A stretch of DNA of 64,000 nucleotides from contig NZ_BMGI01000004.1 of NCBI RefSeq assembly GCF_014640115.1, positions 352,941-416,940 on the forward strand, written 5' to 3'. Both the position numbers and the translations under genes were made by a program. Shown here piece after piece: positions 46,425 through 54,117 of the stretch. Every line of letters begins with the position of its first letter. Positions within the stretch are counted from its first letter, which is position 1. Origin of the DNA: Sinisalibacter lacisalsi. Lineage in GTDB: Bacteria > Pseudomonadota > Alphaproteobacteria > Rhodobacterales > Rhodobacteraceae. The notes beneath the pieces were generated by a model. The model saw only the letters and a list, made by a program, of their open reading frames with translations, was not told the DNA's origin and searched no databases.

Positions 46425-47033
46425 TCATCCAGTTCGCCGTTCAGCGCCCAGGAGGTGCAAGATGGCGTCCTGCAGTTCCGGCTGCAGCGCCGCCAAGTCG
46501 GTCGATGGCAAGCCGTCGTGCTCGGGAAGGTGCATGACAACCGGAAGTCCGGATTTAAGAACCTCGTCGGGCTCGATCATCTTGAGGATATCCGCCCCGA
46601 GCTTCTCGTAGGCATTGAGCAGGTCCTGCACGGATGAATAATCTCCCGCCTTTGCGAGGTCGGCCAATTGCATGCCCCGTCGGCGCGACAAAGCGTGGTC
46701 GTGAAGGACGCCCAAAAGCTTTGGACCGGGAGAGAGGCTGCGCAAAGCATCGGCGTATTCCTCGGTCGTCGGCACACCAGGCTCGAGCGCTGGGTCTGCG
46801 CGCCTCAGCACCCGGCGTTCCGAGCGCAAAGCTTCAAGTTTTTCGATCAAGCGTTCAATCGCGTCGGCGGTGGTCTTGCCGGAAGCCTCGGCGACAAGGT
46901 GGCGGAATTTCGATGGCGGCTTCGGGAATGCTCTCGCTACAATCGTATTCTGCAGAAATCCTGCTTTGATCATATAGCGGCCGTGTTCGAGTTCTACGAT
47001 TTCGGGTGGCTTTGCCTTCTTGCTATGTCTCAC
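46425..47033 (-). CDS. hypothetical protein of accessory cluster, 202 aa
   Basis: Not recognised. The N-terminal third is beta-rich and basic (PPEIVELEHGRYMIKAGFLQ), the middle helical (ADAIERLIEKLEALRSERRV), and the rest helical with PGPKLLGVLHDHALSRRRGM and DLLNAYEKLGADILKMIEPD. It is the last gene of a minus-strand group, 34 bases after the stop of the small 74-aa gene. Convergent with the terminase gene. Confidence 0.65.
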   Translation of the reverse strand: MRHSKKAKPPEIVELEHGRYMIKAGFLQNTIVARAFPKPPSKFRHLVAEASGKTTADAIERLIEKLEALRSERRVLRRADPALEPGVPTTEEYADALRSLSPGPKLLGVLHDHALSRRRGMQLADLAKAGDYSSVQDLLNAYEKLGADILKMIEPDEVLKSGLPVVMHLPEHDGLPSTDLAALQPELQDAILHLLGAERRTG

Positions 47034-47067
47034 CAGCCTGATTTTCCTCCGTTTCTGTTTTGCGTGC

Positions 47068-47292
47068 TCACCACGGAAAGTCGTGCGAACTCCGGCCCAC
47101 CTCTGCCTCGATCATTGACGGAAATTGTTCCTTGAGAAGCGAGACATCAGATGCGCAATCTGTCTCGAGATAGGCGCGATCGCCCACCCAGAAGACGCGA
47201 TGCGCGCCTATCTCGAGATCCGAGAGATACCGGTGGATATGCAAGACGGTTTTTCGACTGAGCCGCTTGTTAAATGCGATCTTTGTAAACAT
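47068..47292 (-). CDS. small hypothetical protein, paralogue of the 81-aa neighbour (74 aa)
   Basis: Start at 47292 (MFTKIAF) with GAAGG just upstream; the frame continues to 47382, where LMDVVYAAFFGRETSEN also looks protein-like, so a longer form is possible. It shares a block with the gene at 47506-47751: SRKTVLHIHRYLSDLEIGAH here against SRNTADLLHRYLEDFAEGTH there, then W..DRAY.E.D, QFP and a final FPW. The domain is unknown. Confidence 0.6.
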   Translation of the reverse strand: MFTKIAFNKRLSRKTVLHIHRYLSDLEIGAHRVFWVGDRAYLETDCASDVSLLKEQFPSMIEAEVGRSSHDFPW

Positions 47293-47505
47293 GCACCTTC
47301 TGTTCTCTGACGTTTCGCGGCCAAAGAAAGCAGCGTACACGACGTCCATAAGTGTTGTTGGGAAGGAAAAGCGCAACGGCAAAACACTGCCATTGTCGGG
47401 CCCTACGTAGTGAACTAGCCGATGATGGCCCGCGAGTCCAGTCTGCTCGGGCCACGACGCAAAACCCGCGTCGGAATACAGCCCACTGAATGCAGCCGAC
47501 CTACC

Positions 47506-47751
47506 TCACCAAGGGAAGTTCGCTCCGGTGAATCGCGCCCTGTCACCAACCAGCGTCGGAAACTGGCGACGGATGAGATCCGCATCGGTTCCCCGGTCGA
47601 CTTCGATATAGGCGCGGTCGTCTGCCCAGATTAAACGGTGCGTGCCTTCGGCAAAATCCTCGAGATACCGATGAAGCAGATCCGCCGTGTTGCGGCTGAT
47701 GCTTTCTATCAGGGCGACCTGATGACGCAGTTGTCTTCCCACTTCCGTCAT
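47506..47751 (-). CDS. small hypothetical protein, paralogue of the 74-aa neighbour (81 aa)
   Basis: The ATG overlaps the stop of the 86-aa gene upstream (ATGA). The core HRYLEDFAEGTHRLIWADDR, AYIEVDRGTD, IRRQFPTLV and the terminal FPW are shared with the 74-aa protein at 47068-47292. The pattern of helix, beta hairpin with conserved Trp/Asp/Arg/Tyr, then QFP suggests a small alpha/beta domain. Function unknown. Confidence 0.65.
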   Translation of the reverse strand: MTEVGRQLRHQVALIESISRNTADLLHRYLEDFAEGTHRLIWADDRAYIEVDRGTDADLIRRQFPTLVGDRARFTGANFPW

Positions 47752-48008
47752 CCTTGTCTTTGCGCGATCGTCTGATCCCGTGACTGGTTCCGGAATTGTG
47801 CGATGGCGCGGTACATCTTGTTTTGCGCGCCCGAAATGGACGGAGTGGGTACCGGTATCGGTTCGCGATGCTTGAACGTCCAGTTCTGTCCAATCCGAAC
47901 CATCCAGCGATGCCCCTGATCCTTGAAATAGAACGGGACGATCCCATCGATCGTGCCCTTTCCAACGACTTCGGTATTCTTGTTTTGCATTTTGACTTTA
48001 AGTGTCAC
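47748..48008 (-). CDS. hypothetical protein, first gene of accessory cluster, 86 aa
   Basis: GTG start at 48008 with AAGGA six bases upstream. A beta-rich N-terminal half (LKVKMQNKNTEVVGKGTIDG, RWMVRIGQNWTFKHREP) and a helical C-terminus (GAQNKMYRAIAQFRNQSRDQ). No family recognised. It heads a minus-strand group of four small genes; the 247 bases upstream, to the DUF4010 gene, hold no frame and probably its promoter. Confidence 0.6.
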   Translation of the reverse strand: MTLKVKMQNKNTEVVGKGTIDGIVPFYFKDQGHRWMVRIGQNWTFKHREPIPVPTPSISGAQNKMYRAIAQFRNQSRDQTIAQRQG

Positions 48009-48255
48009 TTGCTTTCCTTCTTGCAGTCCTTTTTCGAACGCGGTCTGCGGCCAGTTCGGCGCAGATCGTGTGCGTATGAGTTACGATTTTCGGTAAACAC
48101 GCGGGCCGATGATCGCGAAGCGACACGATCGGAACGCTGGTTTTAAACAGGAATATAGATCACAGAGCCCGGTTTGTCCATGAGGCAGGGTAATTGACAC
48201 GAGAAGGGACGTGTGAACTTGTGCCCATTCCAGTCAACGCTTGGGTCCCAGCGGT

Positions 48256-49518
48256 CTACAGACCTAGCCAAAGGCTTGCGCCGCCGGCAAGTATCACTGC
48301 AGCGTAGACAGCGATGATCCGTAGCCCCAGCCGGGTGTTGCCTGCGACCAGTGAGATCCCGGCTTTCACAGCTGTGTTGACCGTTGCTGCAATGAAGATC
48401 GCGACGGAGCCGCTCACGAGGTCGAGATCGTCACTGACCAGCCGCGACACGGATATCGTCAATGCATCCACATCGGTGACACCCGACAGAGCCGCGGCAA
48501 CATTAACGCCCCCCGTGCCAAGCCATTCCCGCAGGTAATGGACCGCGAGAAGTACCACAGCCAGTATCATACCGAACACCAGTGCCGTCTTCAGTTCGAG
48601 GGGGTTCGCAACACCGTCGATGTCGCCTTGTGTGTCCTGTTCGCCATCGCCGAAGCGATGCATGAGTGCGGCTCCCGCCAGTCCGGTGGCGGCCATGACA
48701 CCCATCGGCAACGCCAGGGGCGGCACGAGCGCCGGCTCAAAGATCGCGACGAGGATGAGGATGCGCAGGAAGGTAACCGATCCGGCGACAATGATGCCCG
48801 TCGCCGCGAGGGGCGCGATGGACTGGTGTGCCCGGACGAAGCGTGCCAGCGCCAGCGTTGTTGATGTTGACGACGCAAGGCCACCGAAAAGCCCTGTCGC
48901 TACAATGCCGACACGGGCACCCGCAATCCGGATCGAGACGTATCCAATGAATGACAGGCCCGCCACGATAACGACCGCCCACCACAATTGGTAAGGGTTG
49001 AGAACCGCGCCAGGCCCGTAGCCCTGATCCGGCAACAAGGGCAGGATCACCACGGAGATCAAAGCGAGTCTGAACAGGGCGTCCAGTTCGAACCGCGCGA
49101 TCTGCTTGATCCACCGGTGAAGCGTGGATTTCATCGACAACAGCAGAGCGGCCACGACCGCGACCGCAGCGGTCGGGGCCAACTCGCCCAGCACAGACGC
49201 TGCTCCCAACGTGAAGGTGAGCAAGAGTGCGATTTCTGTGGTGAGCCCCAGATCGTCGTCCTCTTGCAGCCTGACCCAGTAGCTGACCGCCAGCAGTCCC
49301 GCGAGTGCAAAAAACGCCAGCGCCAGAATGACCGGCGTTGTCAAACCGGCCAGCCAGCCACAGACACCGCCCAGGAGCCCAGTCAGCGCGAAAGTTCTGA
49401 ACCCGGCGATACGGGCGCCTTCAGAGCGCTCCCGGCCGTGCCAGCCGCGCTCCAGCCCCAGCAGCAAGCCGATGGCCAACGCCAGCCCGAGTCGCACAAA
49501 GGTGTCGGGGTCAATCAT
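48256..49518 (-). CDS. MgtC/DUF4010 family membrane protein
   Basis: A 420-aa inner-membrane protein. The first part is MgtC/SapB-like (LGLALAIGLLLGLERGW, then GFRTFALTGLLGGVCGWLAG), the rest is DUF4010 (GLFGGLASSTSTTLALARFV, and the late GVTDVDALTISVSRL). About 11-12 helices. Function unknown; metal or ion homeostasis has been proposed for relatives. It is downstream of the helD-like gene on the same strand with 125 bases between, so it is possibly a separate transcript. Confidence 0.9.
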   Translation of the reverse strand: MIDPDTFVRLGLALAIGLLLGLERGWHGRERSEGARIAGFRTFALTGLLGGVCGWLAGLTTPVILALAFFALAGLLAVSYWVRLQEDDDLGLTTEIALLLTFTLGAASVLGELAPTAAVAVVAALLLSMKSTLHRWIKQIARFELDALFRLALISVVILPLLPDQGYGPGAVLNPYQLWWAVVIVAGLSFIGYVSIRIAGARVGIVATGLFGGLASSTSTTLALARFVRAHQSIAPLAATGIIVAGSVTFLRILILVAIFEPALVPPLALPMGVMAATGLAGAALMHRFGDGEQDTQGDIDGVANPLELKTALVFGMILAVVLLAVHYLREWLGTGGVNVAAALSGVTDVDALTISVSRLVSDDLDLVSGSVAIFIAATVNTAVKAGISLVAGNTRLGLRIIAVYAAVILAGGASLWLGL

Positions 49519-49643
49519 GACTGGCAGTATTTCCGACTATCGCTCCGCAGTTCCAGCGTGCTGTGCGGGGATACGCCGCCCCACGAGGTGGCGGATTCCG
49601 TTGCAGCACTGCGCCCTGATGTGTCCGGCTGGCGTATGCCGGT

Positions 49644-51716
49644 TCAGGCATCCGCATATTGCCCGGCCGGCAGAAATGGCGACGGCGCTCCGACCGAAAT
49701 CAGACTGAGCCGGTGCATCGCGCGGGTGCAGGCCACGTAAAGCAGGTTACGGTCCATCTCCGTGGCGAAGACCGATGCGCTGGCATCGGGGATAACCACG
49801 CAATCAAACTCCAGTCCCTTGGCCAGATGCGGCGTGCAGATCACGATCCCGGTGGAGAAACCCACACTTCCCTCTTCCAGCAGCCGCGCCTTGACGCCGG
49901 CCTGGGTGAGTTGCTTGTGCAGCCGTTTTGCCTGCGGTTGGGTCTTGGCCAGTACGGCAAGGCTGGTGTGATCGGAGGCCCGGAATTCCTTCACGGCGTC
50001 CACGATTCTTCGGGTAGCCTCCCCTGCGGTCGCGACCACTTGCAGGTCCGGCTCCGGCCCATGCCGCTCCATGGCGACAAGGTCGGGGTTGGGGGCGATC
50101 TGCAGCGCGAATTGCATGATCTGCCAGGTCGAGCGGTAGCTCTTGTTTAGCGTAACCCGCCAAGCACCCTTGAGAACGGTCTCGATCCCTTCAGCCGTCG
50201 AAGCGCTGTAGGGGTTCACCGATTGCGTGGCGTCACCGAGGATTGTCTTGCGGCATTTGAAGAGCCGCGCCAGAACCGCGTATTGCGCAGGCGTGTAGTC
50301 CTGCATCTCGTCGACCAGCAGGTGCTTGACTTCAGAATACGGGTTCTCGATCCCCTCGGTCAGCATCTTGAGGTATATGAGCGGGAACACGTCTGCATAT
50401 TCGAGCTTGCCGCCCGTCGGCTTGAGAAGCTCGGGGCGCTCGATCCAGTCGAAGAATTCCTTGTAGGCCTTGCGCAGCGTTGTGCGGTTCACCATCCCAC
50501 GCGCCGCCTTGCGGATCACGGCACGTTCCTCCTTGCGCAGCTCGAAATTGTACTGCGCTTCGAACTGCTCGATCACCGAGTTGCCCGTGGCCACGATGCG
50601 TTCGGCGGTATTGAGGTGCTTGAGCCGCTCCCAGGTATTTCCAAACACGAAGCCTGGCAGCGGGCGCTTGCGGATCGCGATGTCCTCAGGCTGAAACGAC
50701 GTCTTTTCCAGATGCTGCGCGTAAGCTTCGATCTGGCGCATGAATCCGGGCGTGGCCTTGGCCCGGATCCGCTCCTTCATCGCCTCATCATCCGTTTCCA
50801 GAAGAAGCGCTGTCTGCTCGAAGAAGGTCTGAAAGCGCGTCTGGTTCCCGAGGACCTGCGCGGCGAGCACCTCCATGCCGATCTCGGGCACGGTTTCCTC
50901 GCCCAGTTCGGGCAGCACGTTGCCGATGTAGTCGGCAAAAACGCGGTTCGGTGAGATGATCAGGATGTCGGACGAGGTGAGCGTGTCCTTGTAGCGGTAG
51001 AGCAGGAAAGCGATTCGGTGCAGCGCGATCGAGGTCTTGCCGGACCCGGCCACGCCCTGAATGATCAGCGTGTGCGCCTCGGCATCGCGAATGATCGCGT
51101 TCTGATCGCGCTGGATGGTAGCAACGATATTCTTCATGCCCTCGTCCGAGGCGCGCGCGAGCTCTTCCTGCAGAAGGTCGTCGACGATGTTCACGCTGAC
51201 ATCCAGCATGAAGTCCATCGCACTGTCGCGGATACGGAACTGCCTTTTCAAATGGATTTCACCGGGGATGGTGCCGGATGGCGCGTTATATTGCGCCGGG
51301 CCGGTCTCGTAGTCGTAGAACAACGCAGAGACCGGCGCGCGCCAGTCAAAGACCCACGGCTCCTGCGTCTCCTCATCACGAAAATCATGGATGCCGATAT
51401 AGTACGCAGCCGTGTCGGAGCCGTCGTCGCGGCAAAAATCGAAACGGCCGAAATAGGGCGATTTGCGCAGCTTCTCAAGTTTTCGAGCCTGCGCGCGCAG
51501 CACGTCCGACGAGCGCATCATCTGGTCAATGGACTGCCGCATACCGACCTTGTCGATATGGTCCATGTCACGGCGGGCTTCCCACATATGGTCGTGAGCA
51601 GCTTGTATGTCGCGCTGATAGTCCGACAGCCGGGCGCCAATCGCGCCGAGATTGGAATCGATGCGCGCAAGGCAGTTGGTCAGTCGGTCGGTTTCATAGT
51701 CTCTGTCTGTCTTCAT
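49644..51716 (-). CDS. helD: HelD-like superfamily 1 helicase
   Basis: A 690-aa UvrD/Rep-type protein with a long N-terminal coiled coil (residues about 10-90), as in HelD proteins that recycle stalled RNA polymerase. Walker A IIQGVAGSGKTSIALHRIAF (residues about 218-237), Walker B LLVDEMQDYTPAQY, motif III GDATQSVNPYS, motif IV LNKSYRST and motif VI NLLYVACTRAMHRLSLI are in order. The N-terminal AAYYIGIHDFRDE and FDWRAPVSALFYDYETGPA blocks are HelD-typical. It lies 30 bases after the HEN1-like gene. Confidence 0.9.
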   Translation of the reverse strand: MKTDRDYETDRLTNCLARIDSNLGAIGARLSDYQRDIQAAHDHMWEARRDMDHIDKVGMRQSIDQMMRSSDVLRAQARKLEKLRKSPYFGRFDFCRDDGSDTAAYYIGIHDFRDEETQEPWVFDWRAPVSALFYDYETGPAQYNAPSGTIPGEIHLKRQFRIRDSAMDFMLDVSVNIVDDLLQEELARASDEGMKNIVATIQRDQNAIIRDAEAHTLIIQGVAGSGKTSIALHRIAFLLYRYKDTLTSSDILIISPNRVFADYIGNVLPELGEETVPEIGMEVLAAQVLGNQTRFQTFFEQTALLLETDDEAMKERIRAKATPGFMRQIEAYAQHLEKTSFQPEDIAIRKRPLPGFVFGNTWERLKHLNTAERIVATGNSVIEQFEAQYNFELRKEERAVIRKAARGMVNRTTLRKAYKEFFDWIERPELLKPTGGKLEYADVFPLIYLKMLTEGIENPYSEVKHLLVDEMQDYTPAQYAVLARLFKCRKTILGDATQSVNPYSASTAEGIETVLKGAWRVTLNKSYRSTWQIMQFALQIAPNPDLVAMERHGPEPDLQVVATAGEATRRIVDAVKEFRASDHTSLAVLAKTQPQAKRLHKQLTQAGVKARLLEEGSVGFSTGIVICTPHLAKGLEFDCVVIPDASASVFATEMDRNLLYVACTRAMHRLSLISVGAPSPFLPAGQYADA

Positions 51717-51746
51717 CGTCTGGTCATCTGGTGTTGTTGTAATGTC

Positions 51747-52367
51747 TCACGCTGCTGTGGCGTGCTGCGTTTCGAAGATTCTGAATACGGCCATCTGGCT
51801 AGCACCGCCGAGTTCGGGATGGCACCCTGCAATGTCATCGACGCGGACAACATATCCCGCAGCCCCGGCGGCTCGCTGGCACCAGCGCTGAAACCGCGCT
51901 CTGCCCCATTCGAACCGGTGATCGGCGTGACGCATCCTGTTCGCTGGGACACCGAGCAACGGGTTGAACTCGGCATTCGGAGTCGTGATCACGACCGTCT
52001 GCGGCCGCATCGAGCAAAACAGGGCTTGCTCAAGCTGCGACAGCCGGTCGGGGTCTATGTGCTCGATCGTCTCGATGAGGATGGCGCAATCATACCCACT
52101 CAGATCAGGCGTGGGGTGGGCCATCGAGGCTTCACGCAGGTCGATGCGCGGCACCGGATCGCTGCCCGCCTTCAACCTGGCACGCAACCGCGCGAGCGAG
52201 TCGGCGCAGACATCCACGCCGACCAGTTCCTCAAGTCCGGGCTCGATAACCAGCCGCACGAACAGATCGCCATCGCCGCAGCCGAGGTCAAGCACTCGCT
52301 TTGCACCACAGGCGCGCACGACCTCATGCACGGCCGTCAGCCGTTCTTCGTGCAGCCAACCGGTCAT
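51747..52367 (-). CDS. stand-alone HEN1-like RNA 2'-O-methyltransferase
   Basis: A 206-aa class I methyltransferase starting at 52367 (ATGA overlap with the upstream gene). The SAM motif is RVLDLGCGDGDLF (24-36). The HEN1 metal site is visible: Glu99, Glu102 and His103 in LIETIEHIDPDRL and His150 in HADHRFEWGRARFQRW, together with VITTPNAEFN. HEN1 enzymes methylate the 2'-OH of RNA 3' ends; bacterial versions usually carry an extra N-terminal domain and work with the Pnkp repair enzyme, both missing here. Target unknown. Confidence 0.8.
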   Translation of the reverse strand: MTGWLHEERLTAVHEVVRACGAKRVLDLGCGDGDLFVRLVIEPGLEELVGVDVCADSLARLRARLKAGSDPVPRIDLREASMAHPTPDLSGYDCAILIETIEHIDPDRLSQLEQALFCSMRPQTVVITTPNAEFNPLLGVPANRMRHADHRFEWGRARFQRWCQRAAGAAGYVVRVDDIAGCHPELGGASQMAVFRIFETQHATAA

Positions 52368-53059
52368 GTGCTCTCCGCGTCCAATGGGCGGCGCATCAAC
52401 ACCACGTCCTTCACTGGCACCTCGCAGACCCAGCCCCAAACCGCCGCGAGATGGCGGAACGTTTCTTGCCGGTAGAACACGACATGGGTTGGATCCTTGC
52501 GATAGTGCCAGGCTGCAAAACGCGCGTCGTCGGTCTGAAAACAGGTCATGACGGCGAGCCAGCCACCGGGACGGACCAATCGGCGCAGCGTGTCGAACTC
52601 CTTCGCCGGGCGGTGAAAATGCTCGGCCACCTCGGTGCAGGTGACGAAATCATAAGTACCGCCGAGCGGCGCCGGATCATGTGCGAAGTAAGGATCGTAA
52701 AGCGCCACATCATGCCCCGCCTCGCGCAGCATCGCCGCCAGGGCAGGGCCAGGGCCGCAGCCATAATCGAACCCCGCCGCGCCGGGCGCAAGCCGCGCCA
52801 TCAGCGGCTCGGCCAGCTTCGACAGGAAGCGGCGGTATCCAGGATCGTCAGGATCGTTTTCGTGATGAAGGTAATGCGCCAGCTCGTCATCTTGCGAGAG
52901 GTGCTGCGACGGGTGCAAGAACCGAGCGTGGCAACCCGCGCACCGATAATAGTCCCCTCCGTCGACCGAAAGGAAATGCTCCGCCCGCTCGGCGCAAACA
53001 GGGCAGGCACTGGCCCGAGCGTCGGATGCCGACGGGATGTCCGGGCTGAAAACTCTCAC
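52364..53059 (-). CDS. class I SAM methyltransferase with N-terminal zinc ribbon
   Basis: About 231 aa from a GTG at 53059 that overlaps the upstream stop (GTGA); the frame to 53206 runs inside the neighbour. Two CxxC pairs near the N-terminus (ACPVCAERA, YRCAGCHARF) form a zinc ribbon. The Rossmann part has FDYGCGPGPALAAML and the motif DFVTCTEVAEHFHRPAKEF, followed by LVRPGGWLAVMT. This layout is found in small-molecule and rRNA-type methyltransferases; the target is not known. It is the middle gene of three overlapping transferase genes. Confidence 0.82.
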   Translation of the reverse strand: MRVFSPDIPSASDARASACPVCAERAEHFLSVDGGDYYRCAGCHARFLHPSQHLSQDDELAHYLHHENDPDDPGYRRFLSKLAEPLMARLAPGAAGFDYGCGPGPALAAMLREAGHDVALYDPYFAHDPAPLGGTYDFVTCTEVAEHFHRPAKEFDTLRRLVRPGGWLAVMTCFQTDDARFAAWHYRKDPTHVVFYRQETFRHLAAVWGWVCEVPVKDVVLMRRPLDAEST

Positions 53060-53775
53060 TCTGCCTCCGCGCGCGCGAGATAGACCGTTTGGGTAAAGGG
53101 TTGGCCGGTCAACGGGTTGTCGAAGGTGACGGGCTCCGCCCAGGCCTGTCCAAAGGCTTCGCCCAGCCGGTCCAGAAACTGCGGGTCGGTGACGGCGTCC
53201 GACCACAGGCCGAAGACGCCGCCGGGCTTCAGGTGGCGCTTGAGTGCGCGCAGCCCGTCAACCCGATAGAAACTGTCGCTGCGGTCATCGAGCAGGTGAT
53301 CGGGCGCGTGGTCGATATCGGCGAGGATCGCCTCGAAGCGCCGCCCCGGCTGGTCGGGGTCGAAGCCTTCACCGGATGCCATCGCGAAGAAATCACCCTC
53401 GACAAGGCGGCAGCGCGGATCGTCCGCAAGGCGCGTTTTCATCGGAAGGATTCCGGTTTCGTGCCACTCGATCACAGGCGCGAGGAACTCGACCACGAGG
53501 AGCGTCGATACCGACGCCTCGTCAAGCACGGCCTCGGCCGTGTAGCCTAGACCGAGCCCGCCCACCACGACATCCAGCCTGTCGCCGGCACAGGCCGCAA
53601 CACCTGACCGCCCAAGGGCGACTTCGGAGGCTGTAAAATGGCTGGTCATCAGAAAATCCTGCCCGAGCAGGATCTCCCAGACATCCACGCCAAGCCGCAG
53701 ATCGCGACGGCGACGCAAGCTGAGCGCGCCGATCGGCGTCGGGCAGTAATCGAGTTCTTCAAACAATGCGCTCAT
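53056..53775 (-). CDS. spermidine synthase-like SAM-dependent transferase
   Basis: About 239 aa from ATG 53775. The N-terminus (FEELDYCPTPIGALSLRRRR) and SAM-site VVVGGLGLGYTAEAVL with LLVVEF place it in the polyamine-synthase fold, and these proteins are commonly labelled spermidine synthase. The usual SpeE catalytic block (D-A-D-P type) reads ILADIDHAPDHLLD, so aminopropyl transfer is doubtful and a methyltransferase role is possible. First of the three overlapping transferase genes. Confidence 0.78.
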   Translation of the reverse strand: MSALFEELDYCPTPIGALSLRRRRDLRLGVDVWEILLGQDFLMTSHFTASEVALGRSGVAACAGDRLDVVVGGLGLGYTAEAVLDEASVSTLLVVEFLAPVIEWHETGILPMKTRLADDPRCRLVEGDFFAMASGEGFDPDQPGRRFEAILADIDHAPDHLLDDRSDSFYRVDGLRALKRHLKPGGVFGLWSDAVTDPQFLDRLGEAFGQAWAEPVTFDNPLTGQPFTQTVYLARAEAE

Positions 53776-53883
53776 GTATATGGCCGTCCTCCACCAGCAC
53801 GACCGTCTTTCCATCTGATTTTAAGCATGGGCCCTTATCGGTCGAATCGCAGGAAAACTCAATCTCCGCCGTTCCAGGCCAGA

Positions 53884-54045
53884 TCACCTTGACGCTAGTC
53901 GGTTGCGGATTGGCGCCACGAGCTTGTCGATCTCCTCGTCGCTCTTCTCACGCAGCGCCGGCACCAGATTGCGGATATGGTCCGGCGAGGCACCTGGTCG
54001 CGCGACAAGTACCCTTTCGATAAGGTTGTTCAGATGCTGTTTCAT
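53884..54045 (-). CDS. small charged protein, 53 aa
   Basis: The ATG at 54045 follows a strong ribosome site (GAGGAG). The product is helical and charged (QHLNNLIERVLVARPG, LREKSDEEIDKLVAPIRNRL). It lies between groEL (72 bases upstream) and the transferase genes, all on one strand. No family recognised; the short length and good start make it credible. The bases 53776-53883 to its right hold nothing else. Confidence 0.6.
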   Translation of the reverse strand: MKQHLNNLIERVLVARPGASPDHIRNLVPALREKSDEEIDKLVAPIRNRLASR

Positions 54046-54117
54046 TGCCGTCTCCTCTTGTATCAGGAAATCAGGTGAGGCAGGCCAAGTTATTGGAAAC
54101 GACGCCCGCCCAGTCGG

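Noticed and set aside
46329..46637. Frame after the terminase gene as a portal-protein start
   Set aside because: The product is basic and low in complexity, has no portal motif, and overlaps the end of the better supported minus-strand 202-aa gene.
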